Counted from the stretch's first letter, positions 15,704-24,747 are shown. The stretch: DNA of 34,650 nucleotides from Paraglaciecola hydrolytica (GCF_001565895.1 NZ_LSNE01000020.1:234904-269553), one strand, 5' to 3'. Notes: generated by a model not told the origin, from the letters alone. Program-made: numbers and translations.

Positions 15704-17995
15704 TTAACTGCGCTGTTTCAACGCAGCCAATACCGCCTCAGGGCGAATAGGTAGGTCACGCACTCTGGCACCCACAGCATTAAATATCGCATTCGCTATG
15801 GCTGGTGCAACCGCTATCAGTCCCGGCTCTCCCAAACCAGTAGGCATCTCACTACTTTCTACGAAACTGATATCTAACTCCGGTACATCCTGCATACGCA
15901 ATGGTGTATAGGTATTTAAGTTAGTGTCTTTTACCTGCCCCTTTTCAAAAGCAGTACCTTCATGCAATGCCAAACTTAAACCCCACAGCATTGATCCCTC
16001 AGTTTGCGCCAAGGCACCATCGGGATGCACCACTGTGCCACAATCCATCAGGCCGGTGAGTTTGAGTACAGTCACCTTACCAGTTGCTGGGTCCACTTTC
16101 ACATGGGCTACACAAGCTCCCCACGTTGGCATGTTGCGCTCTTGCCCAGAAGAAACAGCAATGCCCATACCTTGGTTTTTTGGTAAATTGCGCCCCCATT
16201 TAACCTTGGTTTTAATCAGTCCAAGTACCTTGGCGAGACGTTTTGCGCCCCCCACCGACTCAGGGGCTTTGCCGGCATTTTTACCTTCACCATCTAACAA
16301 TGAAAGCCTCAACGCTATAGGGTCTACTTTTTGGGCATGGGCCACTTCATCCATAAAAGATTCAACAGCCCAGCCAGTCCAACCTGGGCCAACGGCACGC
16401 AGCCAACCTGGTAAAAAAGTCTTTTGTGCTAAGGGTATATTAAGCGCTTTAATACGATGATTTTTCAGGGTATACCAATGTTCTGCACCAGAAATAGAAA
16501 AAGGATCGTACTTGCCTTTTTTGTCTAGGCTTTCAGGCATAAATCCCGGGGCCATGGCCAAGGTTGGCCAACCAGCAGCGGCTCTGTGTTCGATGCCCAA
16601 TAGTTTATTGCCAGCGTCCCAGTATGCCAACATGCGCTGCACTGAGGGCGAACGCACACAATCAAAGCGGGCATCGTCTTCTCGCGTAAACACCAATTTA
16701 ACGGGTTTACCAATAGCTTGTGCGGTTAAAGCTGCAGGGAGCATGTAGTCACCTGCTAAACGGCGGCCAAAACCTCCCCCCAAGTAGTATTGATGGATGA
16801 GAACTTTGTCGTCACTCAAACCTAGCGCTTTTGCCACGACTGGCAAAAATAGTGATTGCCATTGGTTACCTGTATGCACATGGCAAATGCCATCTTTAAA
16901 CTCAACGGCAGCGTTGACGGGCTCCATGGTAAAATGTAAAACCGAAGAGGTTCGATAACTCAGCTCTAATGACTTTTTAGCTTGTTTTGCGGCCTGCTCA
17001 ATATTGCCCTCATCGACGACCAAAGCGCCGTTAACAGGGTCGTTGGTTAATTCCTCCCCTTGGGTGAGTATATCGAGTTCACTGACATTGCTGGTCTCAC
17101 CAATTTGATAGTCCACTTTAATGACATTAGTCGCTTTAACGGCAGCGTAGTAACTGTCGGCCACTACCGTAATCCAGCCCTGTAAAGTGTCACTTTTGTC
17201 AGTTAATATTTGATAACCTTGATACCCTTTAATTTTTAGCGCGGCACTGTCATCTACACTTTTGACCTTACAGCCATAGCGAGTAGGTGGCACAATAGGC
17301 CGTGCATAAACCATGTTAGCCAGCTCAACATCAATACCATATTGAGCTGTGCCGTTAGTTTTAGCGGGTATATCTAGAGCTTTTGTGGGTTTAGCAATCA
17401 ACTTTCTATTGGCGGGATCTTTCGGTGTGAACTTTGCCAATTCATCCGCTGAGAAAACACGGTCCACTTTGCCATTTTTAACAATTTCACCAAAGCTAAT
17501 GGACTTGCCATTGCCTAATACCTGACTATTTTCGACCTGACATTGAGCAGGTTCAAGGCCTAGTAATTTAGCTCCAGCCTCGATTAATACGCTTCGACCA
17601 GCCGCTCCTGCTTGTGACAAAGGCGTATAACTTTGAAATACCGACCATGAGCCTCCCGTCACCATGTAACCCCATTTAGGATCAGTATCTACATGGCGTA
17701 GTTCGACTTTTTGCCAATTAGCGCCTAATTCATCAGCCACTATTCGTGCTAAAGCGGTTCCAACATGTTGGCCCATTTCAGCCTTAGCAATATTGACGAT
17801 AACCAAGCCATTGGTGTCGATTTCAAACCAAACGGTTGGGCTAAATAACTTGTCAGATAATTGTTGGCTAGCAGCTCCAGTCATAATTTCGGCGTTTAAA
17901 TAAGGTGAGAAAGCCATCAATAAACCTGTGCCGACACTGCCTATAAGAAACTGACGGCGACTTGGACCTAAGCTGTTTTTATCAAAAGTATCCAT
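15704..17995 (-). CDS. Molybdopterin-binding subunit of an IorB-type hydroxylase/aldehyde oxidase
   Basis: A 763-residue protein of the xanthine dehydrogenase superfamily, isoquinoline 1-oxidoreductase beta type. It starts with a twin-arginine signal, SRRQFLIGS at residues 12-20, so it is exported folded to the periplasm. Cofactor-binding marks include GGGFGRR at 406-412 and the C-terminal GLGEPGLIAVAPAIANAIF, in which Glu723 is the likely catalytic glutamate. The family binds molybdopterin cytosine dinucleotide and hydroxylates aldehydes or N-heterocycles with water. The start follows the stop of the [2Fe-2S] gene by a single base, with GGGAG nine bases before. It is the last gene of a three-gene unit ending at a strong terminator. 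The true substrate is unknown. Confidence 0.92.
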   Translation of the reverse strand: MDTFDKNSLGPSRRQFLIGSVGTGLLMAFSPYLNAEIMTGAASQQLSDKLFSPTVWFEIDTNGLVIVNIAKAEMGQHVGTALARIVADELGANWQKVELRHVDTDPKWGYMVTGGSWSVFQSYTPLSQAGAAGRSVLIEAGAKLLGLEPAQCQVENSQVLGNGKSISFGEIVKNGKVDRVFSADELAKFTPKDPANRKLIAKPTKALDIPAKTNGTAQYGIDVELANMVYARPIVPPTRYGCKVKSVDDSAALKIKGYQGYQILTDKSDTLQGWITVVADSYYAAVKATNVIKVDYQIGETSNVSELDILTQGEELTNDPVNGALVVDEGNIEQAAKQAKKSLELSYRTSSVLHFTMEPVNAAVEFKDGICHVHTGNQWQSLFLPVVAKALGLSDDKVLIHQYYLGGGFGRRLAGDYMLPAALTAQAIGKPVKLVFTREDDARFDCVRSPSVQRMLAYWDAGNKLLGIEHRAAAGWPTLAMAPGFMPESLDKKGKYDPFSISGAEHWYTLKNHRIKALNIPLAQKTFLPGWLRAVGPGWTGWAVESFMDEVAHAQKVDPIALRLSLLDGEGKNAGKAPESVGGAKRLAKVLGLIKTKVKWGRNLPKNQGMGIAVSSGQERNMPTWGACVAHVKVDPATGKVTVLKLTGLMDCGTVVHPDGALAQTEGSMLWGLSLALHEGTAFEKGQVKDTNLNTYTPLRMQDVPELDISFVESSEMPTGLGEPGLIAVAPAIANAIFNAVGARVRDLPIRPEAVLAALKQRS

Positions 17996-17996
17996 A

Positions 17997-18503
17997 TTAG
18001 CTTACTCCCTGCACAGTAAGATTATCCGCTTTGGGGTTATAGACTTGCACCACAGAATCAGATTGGCTGGCGACGTCTTTAATCGCTGATTTGATCCGCG
18101 CATAACTCATACAACGGCATAAATTACCGCTCATATGGTTAATGATCTCTTGTTCTGAGGGATTAGCATTAGTTGCTAACAAGCCAGCGGCTTGCATGAT
18201 TTGCCCGGATTGGCAGTAACCACATTGAGGTACTTGATGTTCAATCCACGCTTGTTGCAAAGGGTGTTGGTTTTCCAGGCCTTCGATAGTGCGAATATCG
18301 GCATTAGCCACAGCGCTTAAAGGCAAGGAACAAGAGCGTACTGGCGAGCCATTAACATGCACAGTACAAGCACCGCACATGGCTATACCACAACCAAACT
18401 TAGTGCCTTTAAGTCCAAACTCATCACGAATCACCCATAATAGCGACGTATCTTCATCCGCATCTGAGTTCATCGCCTTGCCATTTAATGTAAACTTAAT
18501 CAT
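17997..18503 (-). CDS. [2Fe-2S] subunit of an IorA-type hydroxylase
   Basis: A 168-residue protein with two [2Fe-2S] clusters: a plant ferredoxin-type site, Cys38, Cys43, Cys46 and Cys58 (FGCGIAMCGACTV and RSC), and a helical site, Cys94, Cys97, Cys129 and Cys131 (QCGYCQSG and LCRCMSY). It carries electrons from the molybdenum centre. It has no signal peptide and presumably leaves the cell bound to its Tat-exported partner. A GTG two codons earlier (18509) is possible, but AAGGA at 18511-18515 is seven bases from the ATG at 18503 and only one from the GTG, so the ATG is preferred. It is one base upstream of the large subunit gene. Confidence 0.93.
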   Translation of the reverse strand: MIKFTLNGKAMNSDADEDTSLLWVIRDEFGLKGTKFGCGIAMCGACTVHVNGSPVRSCSLPLSAVANADIRTIEGLENQHPLQQAWIEHQVPQCGYCQSGQIMQAAGLLATNANPSEQEIINHMSGNLCRCMSYARIKSAIKDVASQSDSVVQVYNPKADNLTVQGVS

Positions 18504-18510
18504 CTTCACT

Positions 18511-18515
18511 TCCTT
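18511..18515 (-). promoter_or_regulatory. Ribosome-binding site fixing the Fe-S subunit start
   Basis: AAGGA on the minus strand. Its distance of seven bases to the ATG at 18503 favours that codon over the GTG at 18509. Confidence 0.7.
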
Positions 18516-18704
18516 ACATAAGTTGTCAACTATTAATCTGCTGCGTTATTTTTAATCTTGAATCTGTAGGAAACTTAAGGTTTACATACCACCAAATTCC
18601 CACATGAGACTCAATAAATCTGTTATGCAGTGTAGTTGAGTTTAGCCAGACAAAAAGAAAATCGATGAGATTCCCCCTTAGCTAAGACTGAAATAAGTTA
18701 GCGA

Positions 18705-19823
18705 CTAATGCTCGATTGTTTTCTGAGGGCCTGCATCCCTTACTCCTTCTGCGCGTGTCACCGGATAGCCCATATTCATCCAGCCAAAAATTCCCTCGTA
18801 CAATACAGCTGTACGGCTAAATCCGCGCTCGCGTAGTTGATGTATAACATGTTCTGCAGCAGCCCGTGGGCAGGAACAATAACCAACTATTTGTGCATCT
18901 TTAGGTAAGTCTTTGACGACCTCATCAAGATCAGTGTAATAAGGTAATGGGATAGAGCCTTCAATATGAGCACGTTGCCACACTGAGGTCACTCGGGTAT
19001 CGAGCAATACCATGCGTTTTTTGGCTTGCAGTGCCGCATATAAATCAGCGGAAGACACAAACATATCCTCACTTAAAGTAAAGTCAGGATCTTCATTGTC
19101 TGGGTTGATAATGTATTGATCGGGTGTGGGTAAGGCACGTAAGGCAGTTTTTTCCATCGTCCAACCACTGGCCTTACTGCGTAAAAATGCGGTGACATTA
19201 TCAATATCAGCCGCAGACAATACATCTTCAAACGCTTGCATAGGCGTGCCGTCACGGCCTTTTTCAATGGCATAACGGATAAACTCATCTTTGTTGTGGA
19301 CCAAGGCCGATTGATTACCTAAGGCAGGAGCCGTAATACCTTCACCATTTTTACCATGGCAACTAGCACACGTTTGCTGATAAACCTGTTCACCTTTAAC
19401 AATATCGCCTTCAACAGGATCTTCGCTAAGCTCCACACGCTCTGCACCCGACTGCCAAAATAGCCAATAGGTAAGATCCCATGTTTCGTCTAAGGTCATT
19501 GGCCCGCCTACCTCATCCAAATACCCGCCCATGGCCGTGCCCTGACGGCCATAAGATAAAGGACGTAAAATAGAATGAGGCACACCCGATTCAAACAAAC
19601 TTTTACTGCGTAATGAAGGTGCATGATCATTCACATGGCCCTGACGATCCGCACCATGACACAATACACAATATTTTTGATAATTAGCCGCCGCCCTACT
19701 TGCCTGTTCGGCAGTCAACTTACGGGGAGGATCTTGCTTTTCATAGACTTTTTTGGCAAAAACTGTGCTGCTAAAAACACAACTTAGCAGGGTTATCACA
19801 CACAATCTAAGTAAGATATTCAT
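18705..19823 (-). CDS. Diheme cytochrome c fused to a rhodanese domain
   Basis: A 372-residue protein with a Sec signal peptide ending SSTVFA at residue 23. Two c-type cytochrome domains carry CVLCH (Cys52, Cys55, His56) and CASCH (Cys152, Cys155, His156); Met98 in GTAMGG and Met195 in GTPMQAF are likely axial ligands. Residues about 255-357 are a rhodanese domain: MVLLDTRV, AHIEGSIPLPY, then GYCSCPRA with Cys316 as the probable sulfur-carrying residue, and FGWMNMGYPV. The cytochrome part should accept electrons from the molybdenum hydroxylase encoded downstream on the same strand and pass them to the respiratory chain. Why it carries a rhodanese is not known. The 200-base gap to the Fe-S gene may hold a second promoter. 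Confidence 0.92.
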   Translation of the reverse strand: MNILLRLCVITLLSCVFSSTVFAKKVYEKQDPPRKLTAEQASRAAANYQKYCVLCHGADRQGHVNDHAPSLRSKSLFESGVPHSILRPLSYGRQGTAMGGYLDEVGGPMTLDETWDLTYWLFWQSGAERVELSEDPVEGDIVKGEQVYQQTCASCHGKNGEGITAPALGNQSALVHNKDEFIRYAIEKGRDGTPMQAFEDVLSAADIDNVTAFLRSKASGWTMEKTALRALPTPDQYIINPDNEDPDFTLSEDMFVSSADLYAALQAKKRMVLLDTRVTSVWQRAHIEGSIPLPYYTDLDEVVKDLPKDAQIVGYCSCPRAAAEHVIHQLRERGFSRTAVLYEGIFGWMNMGYPVTRAEGVRDAGPQKTIEH

Positions 19824-20031
19824 ACATCATTCCTTTGTTGTAATGGCTTAGATTATTACCGACTTAGGCCATTATGCTAATTAGAGCAAGTTCATACTGT
19901 TGGTCATTTAATCCTCATTTTAAACACATTACAAATGTGATTGTTTGATACCTTAACAGGGAGTTATCACCAAGGGTGAACAACAACGTGCAGACGACCC
20001 CACTAATAAAAATAGTAGTAGGGCTTGCTGG

Positions 20032-20053
20032 TATTTACTGCACGGAGTAAATA
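20032..20053. terminator. Weak hairpin after the PD40 lipoprotein gene
   Basis: TATTTACT at 20032-20039 and AGTAAATA at 20046-20053 form an 8-bp AT-rich stem with a six-base loop, seven bases past the stop of the minus-strand gene. With no T run this is only a candidate. Confidence 0.3.
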
Positions 20054-20059
20054 GGGTAA

Positions 20060-21544
20060 TTAACTGTTTTTCTTTATCCAGTTTGGATCACTAAGATATT
20101 TATCTTCATTGCTACGTTTTGCCAATCGTGTACCGTCTGCACCAATCGTCCAGATTTGCTCGTAATCATCACTGTCATGTTTTGAAACAAACGCAATCAG
20201 CTTGCCATCAGGTGACCATTTTGGCGAATGTTGTGTGAAGGCCAACGGAGCCAACATGAGTGAACGTCCAAGTCCACCAGTGCTAGAAACTAAATAAAGA
20301 TCCCCAAAAACCGCGGCACCAGAACGCGCAAACACTAAAGTACTTCCGTCGGGCGACCAATCAGGTTGATCATCAAAATAATCATCTTCAAAGGTAAGCT
20401 GTTGTTTATCGCTACCATCATCCTTCATCGAGCCAATATAACCATAACCATCTCTCGTTAAGCTATATGCGATACGTCTTTGATTGTCCGCTAATAAAGG
20501 TGACCAAGAAGGCGATGCAAAACCAATATTACCAATTTGATCAGCGGTTAAATTAACCAACCCACTACCATCAACGTTAATCAGCCAGATATGTGCTCCT
20601 TCACCAAAAACCCAGCTACTGAATGCTATACGACTGCCATCAGGTGACCAAGCAGGTTCACCATTGCGCGCAGGCATCGATACTAGCTCTCTATGATTAT
20701 CGCCGTTACGATCAGCTATTAAGATTTTAGTATCCCAAGGTGAAGTAGATAAATTAACCACAAAGGCAATTTTAGATCCGTCGGGAGATGGCGTACCGTG
20801 ACCGGCTTTTTTACCCACTGGAAATACTAGCTCAGGAGAAGCATTTGGCAGATTTATATCAACACTGTATAAGACTGGCGCCGTACCCACATCAGCAGCA
20901 CCATATAACAAATCAAAACTGTACTCACCAAAACCTTCAATGGAACAAAAGGCCTCTTTTCCATCAATTTTTACTTTAATTAAAGTGTTACCCGGTTTTA
21001 AGATGGTCACCAAGCCCGCTGCTGAAACAGATGCGATATCTGGATTGGTCGATAACCAGCTCGTACCACGGCCTTCAACGACTCCTCCGGCACTATCGTA
21101 AGCAATGACTTGCAACTGTAAACGACTTCCTTCAGGTAGGTATTCCGCATTGGTATTTAATACCACTGAGTCCACTGTTTGAGGGATCTCGTTTGCCAAG
21201 ACCACTATATTGAGCTTGGCCGTTTTGCCCTCTGCTGAAGCCGAAATTTCGATATCACCCGCAGCTAAAGCCTGCACATGGCCATTGGCAGCGACGAGTA
21301 ATTTTGTCACATCTGCACTACTCCAAGTAACAGCTCTACCCAGTAAAATCTGACCATTTTGATCTTTTAATGTGGCGTTTAGCTGTGCGCTGTCCCCCGT
21401 GTTCAATACTAATTCCGTAGGTGCAATTTCGATGCTAGATACCGCAACAGTAGGCGGGGGAGAACCTCCGCTATTATCCGTCCCACCGCTACCGCAGCCC
21501 ATGATATTCATCACTGCAATGATCATAAATAAATATTTTTTCAT
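20060..21544 (-). CDS. Lipoprotein with Big_2 (Ig-like) and PD40 beta-propeller repeats
   Basis: A 494-residue protein with a lipoprotein signal (IMGC, Cys17) followed by a Gly/Ser/Pro linker. Residues about 35-115 and 122-205 are bacterial Ig-like group 2 domains (AVTWSSAD, ASVSAAGLVTILKPG). From about 235 to the end are five or six TolB-type PD40 repeats with the typical PxWSPDGxxIAF core, e.g. GEPAWSPDGSRIAFSS and HSPKWSPDGKLIAFVS, making a beta-propeller. It is probably an outer-membrane or surface-exposed binding protein; no catalytic residue is evident. It has no same-strand neighbour close enough to form an operon. Confidence 0.88.
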   Translation of the reverse strand: MKKYLFMIIAVMNIMGCGSGGTDNSGGSPPPTVAVSSIEIAPTELVLNTGDSAQLNATLKDQNGQILLGRAVTWSSADVTKLLVAANGHVQALAAGDIEISASAEGKTAKLNIVVLANEIPQTVDSVVLNTNAEYLPEGSRLQLQVIAYDSAGGVVEGRGTSWLSTNPDIASVSAAGLVTILKPGNTLIKVKIDGKEAFCSIEGFGEYSFDLLYGAADVGTAPVLYSVDINLPNASPELVFPVGKKAGHGTPSPDGSKIAFVVNLSTSPWDTKILIADRNGDNHRELVSMPARNGEPAWSPDGSRIAFSSWVFGEGAHIWLINVDGSGLVNLTADQIGNIGFASPSWSPLLADNQRRIAYSLTRDGYGYIGSMKDDGSDKQQLTFEDDYFDDQPDWSPDGSTLVFARSGAAVFGDLYLVSSTGGLGRSLMLAPLAFTQHSPKWSPDGKLIAFVSKHDSDDYEQIWTIGADGTRLAKRSNEDKYLSDPNWIKKNS

Positions 21545-22017
21545 AAAAAGATCTCGTCAATTAAAATTAAATACAATGTGGTTTCTAACGTTTTTTATAT
21601 TGCTCAAGCTCATACTACGAGATCTCTTCCACTCAACTCTAAGGTGCTGGGTTTTGTCGATATCAACTCTGGTGAAGTGATAAAACAATCTAAAAACTTA
21701 GCGAAACGTTATGAATTTGGTGGTTAATGGAATACAAAAACCGAAGTGAGGCGATTATATTTTGTACAGAGGATTACTAACTAGAATAAAAATGTAATTG
21801 AGAATGGTATATTTGTAACCAGCCATTTCCCATTCTGTGGGCTGATGAAAAGTAATAGTTGTAAGCATTAGGGGTGACAAGCGACAGTATATTGTTCATG
21901 ATGTTGCTTACAATAAAGGCGGCTTAGACTGGTGATTTTACGTGATGAAAAACCATTATCTTAGTTAGCTTGCAAATACCTTGTATTCCACGCAATAACT
22001 AACAAAAGATTCTGACA
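21545..22017. other. Intergenic stretch between divergent genes
   Basis: It holds the upstream region of the PD40 lipoprotein gene on one side and of the small membrane peptide on the other. A short protein-like frame at 21578-21727 is listed separately. Beyond it, about 21728-22017, I see no ORF, hairpin or repeat. Confidence 0.5.
21578..21727 (+). pseudogene. Possible C-terminal gene remnant
   Basis: A plus-strand frame runs from 21541 to a TAA at 21725-21727 with no ATG; a GTG at 21578 gives 49 residues. The end, SKVLGFVDINSGEVIKQSKN, reads like the C-terminus of a folded protein. There is no ribosome-binding site and no known family match. It may be the tail of a lost gene, or chance. 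Confidence 0.25.
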
Positions 22018-22254
22018 TTGACTAAAGAAAATACCAACTCCGCCCCTATACCTGCCAATGTACGGGTGATGATTGCCTTAGTGGCGAGTCCGACGTTAAT
22101 GGTGATTGGCATGCTATTTTATACACTGTTTATCACTGGCTGGCAGTTTGTCTCAATCAGTATGATTATTTTTTCTTTACTGGGCTTTTTCGCTTATTAC
22201 GTGGTCATTGCAGGTAAACTTCCGGCTATCCGTCATAAAAAAAATGGAAGTTAA
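22018..22254 (+). CDS. Small two-helix membrane protein
   Basis: A 78-residue protein: a polar N-terminus, hydrophobic segments at about 16-38 and 43-66, and a basic tail RHKKNGS. The positive-inside rule suggests that the tail is cytoplasmic and, with two helices, the N-terminus too. The start is a TTG with no clear ribosome-binding site; no ATG lies upstream in frame, and the next in-frame ATG falls within the first helix. It precedes the glycosyltransferase by about 80 bases on the same strand. Function unknown. Confidence 0.6.
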   Translation: MTKENTNSAPIPANVRVMIALVASPTLMVIGMLFYTLFITGWQFVSISMIIFSLLGFFAYYVVIAGKLPAIRHKKNGS

Positions 22255-22335
22255 CGTAAAACTACAACGCTATTCCTACTCATATCAACATTATGTACTT
22301 GGCAAGTAGTTGGTGTTTGCGTAACAATCCGTTGC

Positions 22336-23568
22336 TTGTTTTTAATCAACCCAAATGGATACTTTGATTTGCTAAAAAAACATATTGTTTTTGTATGGGA
22401 ATTAGGTGGTGGACTTGGCCATGTCGCTGGTTTTTCACCTTTGGCACAAGCCCTTATAAATGCCGGTTACCAACTATCCGTTATCTCACAAAATGTCACG
22501 TCCGCTGCTGAAATATTGGACAAACTGCCTATCGATATATATCAAGCTCCGATTTATCGCCAACATACTGACAAGCTTGAAGTAACTTATTCATACCCTG
22601 AGATATTGCTGGATTTAGGTTATAAATCCAGCGCTGAACTAATGCCACTGGTAGCGGCCTGGCAAAACTTGCTTGGCCTGTTAAAACCGGATTTGGTTAT
22701 TTCAGACCATAGCCCAAGCGCTCTTATTGCCTGCAGGATATTGAATCTAAAAAAGATCATGATCGGTACTGGTTTTTTCAGCCCGCCACATGTCAGCCCT
22801 TTACCCCTGTTTGTCGGCACAAACTTGCCAGATCAAAAACGTTTAGTTGATCATGAACGCCAAATGTTGCTGTCTATCAATCAGGTGTTAGATAAGTCTG
22901 CAACTCCACCACTTAAGCAGGTTTATGAATTATTCCACGTCGAAGAAGATTTTTTATGCACGTTTGCCGAATTAGATCACTACCCAGAACGGCAAAACTC
23001 GCGTTATTGGGGCCCGCGTTTTGACATTGATATTGGGGTAAATTTCACTTGGTCAAAGAGCAAAACAAGCAAGATTTTTGCTTATATTAAACAGGATGTT
23101 CCAGGATTTGATGCTCTACTTGAGGCTTTATTAACTAGCAAAAAAAATGTCGTACTGTATGTGCCCAGTGCCAGCAAAAAAACTAAACAAACCTGCGCTA
23201 GTTATAAAAATGTCGTGCTATTAAATGCACCAGCCAATATGCGCCAAGTATTAGAGCAGGCAGATATGATCGTATGTCACGCAGGCCATGGAGTCGTTTC
23301 AGCGGCCTTGTTACACGGAAAAAGACTGTTATTGATACCATCACAATTAGAACAATCCATGTTGGTATATCTATTAGCAAAACAAAGACTAGTGGCCGCA
23401 GTTAATCCACGTAACGATAATAACAATTACCCTAAAGCCATAGAGTTTGCTTGTACAAATGCAGAATTAGGTAAAAATGTTGAGTTATTTCAGAAGAAAT
23501 ACGCAGAATTTGACTCATCCAAACAACTTGCTGAGATGGTCAAATCCTGCGCTAAGATATTAGCTTAA
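22336..23568 (+). CDS. GT1-like glycosyltransferase (MGT/YjiC type)
   Basis: A 410-residue protein of the UDP-glycosyltransferase superfamily. It begins with the glycine-rich FVWELGGGLGHV loop used in acceptor binding and ends with the donor-sugar motif MIVCHAGHGVVSAALLHGKR (from about residue 311) followed by LIPSQLEQSM. No signal peptide or membrane helix is seen, so it works on the cytoplasmic side. The ORF has no ATG near its start: TTG at 22336 is the longest choice and TTG at 22369, giving MLKKHIVFVWELGG, fits the family better; neither has a strong ribosome-binding site. Sugar donor and acceptor are unknown. Its stop overlaps the stop of the convergent PEP-CTERM gene. Confidence 0.82.
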   Translation: MFLINPNGYFDLLKKHIVFVWELGGGLGHVAGFSPLAQALINAGYQLSVISQNVTSAAEILDKLPIDIYQAPIYRQHTDKLEVTYSYPEILLDLGYKSSAELMPLVAAWQNLLGLLKPDLVISDHSPSALIACRILNLKKIMIGTGFFSPPHVSPLPLFVGTNLPDQKRLVDHERQMLLSINQVLDKSATPPLKQVYELFHVEEDFLCTFAELDHYPERQNSRYWGPRFDIDIGVNFTWSKSKTSKIFAYIKQDVPGFDALLEALLTSKKNVVLYVPSASKKTKQTCASYKNVVLLNAPANMRQVLEQADMIVCHAGHGVVSAALLHGKRLLLIPSQLEQSMLVYLLAKQRLVAAVNPRNDNNNYPKAIEFACTNAELGKNVELFQKKYAEFDSSKQLAEMVKSCAKILA

Positions 23569-24458
23569 AGTGAGGTTTTGTGTTTACGTCTAGACATTGC
23601 CAAACCTGCTAAACCAAAACCTAATAAAGCCAAGCCTGCTGGTTCTGGAACATCTGTGCCACGAGAATTAAAAGAGTTGTTGGTTGAGCTAAAACCGTTT
23701 GGGTCGCCAAACTGCGCATATGCATTGTTATATGAATAGCTGGTGTCCAAAATCTCACCTGCGACCTTGGTTGTTACAACGTATTCGAGAATAAAACTAG
23801 TATTGGCGGCAACCAAGCCCAGATTGACATTAAACAACGTTGCTCCCCAATACAAAGAGTTGCTGCCAACCGAACTATTGTTAAATGTAGGACCTGACGA
23901 AACCAAACTTGAACCATTGGAGTCTGTAATAATTTTTGCTTCACTCTTCCAAATACTTCCACCATTTAACCATATCTCTGCCGTATAACCTGCTTCCGCA
24001 AAATCATCACCAGCACAGCCACTGCCATATGCAGAAAGAGCCGCACCATAGCCGTAACCACCGTAGCCAGTGTCACCACAGCTTGCATCTATACTGCCAT
24101 TCATCACTTCAAATGAAAAATCAAAAAATTGATCTGCATTATTATCATTGGTTACGTTGTATGTTTGTGTAAGTGTTGACTGAGATAAAAAGTTGTAATT
24201 TCCGCTCGCAGTGGAATAAAACCAACCCGTATCGTCGCCCCTTGCTTTTGCATTAGCGTTGCTAGGACCATCATACTCAGTACTTTCTACTGATACAGAA
24301 AAGTTGTTTGTTTGATTATCAGAATCATTATTAACCCCTGCGGTTGCAGTGGTATCACCTGTTATATCAAGAGTAACAAGAGCTGCGTTGGCCTGAAAAG
24401 CACTTACACCTAACAGACATGCAATGGTGGCACTGAGCGTTTTTTTATTAGAAATCAT
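23565..24458 (-). CDS. PEP-CTERM sorting-domain protein
   Basis: A 297-residue exported protein. It has a signal peptide ending FQANA at residue 25. The C-terminus has the PEP-CTERM signal: VPEPAGLALLGFGLAGLAMS followed by basic RRKHK, which is recognised and cut by an exosortase (EpsH/XrtA type), not encoded in this window. The middle is a beta-rich, Asn/Ser/Thr-rich domain of unknown role with a Gly/Tyr-rich loop between two cysteines (SCGDTGYGGYGYG). AAGG lies seven bases before the ATG at 24458; a start 20 codons upstream would extend the signal peptide oddly. Such proteins are linked to exopolysaccharide and biofilm. The stop overlaps that of the glycosyltransferase gene by four bases. 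Confidence 0.88.
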   Translation of the reverse strand: MISNKKTLSATIACLLGVSAFQANAALVTLDITGDTTATAGVNNDSDNQTNNFSVSVESTEYDGPSNANAKARGDDTGWFYSTASGNYNFLSQSTLTQTYNVTNDNNADQFFDFSFEVMNGSIDASCGDTGYGGYGYGAALSAYGSGCAGDDFAEAGYTAEIWLNGGSIWKSEAKIITDSNGSSLVSSGPTFNNSSVGSNSLYWGATLFNVNLGLVAANTSFILEYVVTTKVAGEILDTSYSYNNAYAQFGDPNGFSSTNNSFNSRGTDVPEPAGLALLGFGLAGLAMSRRKHKTSL

Positions 24459-24688
24459 GGGACTACCTTGTTGTTGTGATATAAATAAAAATAAGGCTAG
24501 GTGTGGGGGGGCCACCAACGAGCCTAACTTAGAAAATTGCTATCACATACGTTATATCTGAGAGGAAAAGCTGACAAATGCAAAATTTCTTACTCTCAGA
24601 TAATATTTTCTTACCTGAAAAGACTAATAGTTAAAACACAGCTTTAGAATGGGGCATATGGTGGAGTTGAAGCAGTCCCTTAGTACTA

Positions 24689-24717
24689 CGTCTAATATCG
24701 CGGGGCAATATTAGACG
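24689..24717. terminator. Perfect 10-bp hairpin after the dipeptidase gene
   Basis: CGTCTAATAT at 24689-24698 and ATATTAGACG at 24708-24717 pair completely around a nine-base G-rich loop. It lies 31 bases past the stop of the minus-strand dipeptidase gene and upstream of the PEP-CTERM gene. No T run follows, so it may be a terminator, a processing site or an operator. Confidence 0.45.
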
Positions 24718-24747
24718 CTATTAGTTTAGACGAGGGTTACAACGAAA

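Noticed and set aside
15924-16460. Long plus-strand ORF within the molybdopterin subunit gene
   Set aside because: It is antisense to a gene with clear family motifs and has no features of its own.
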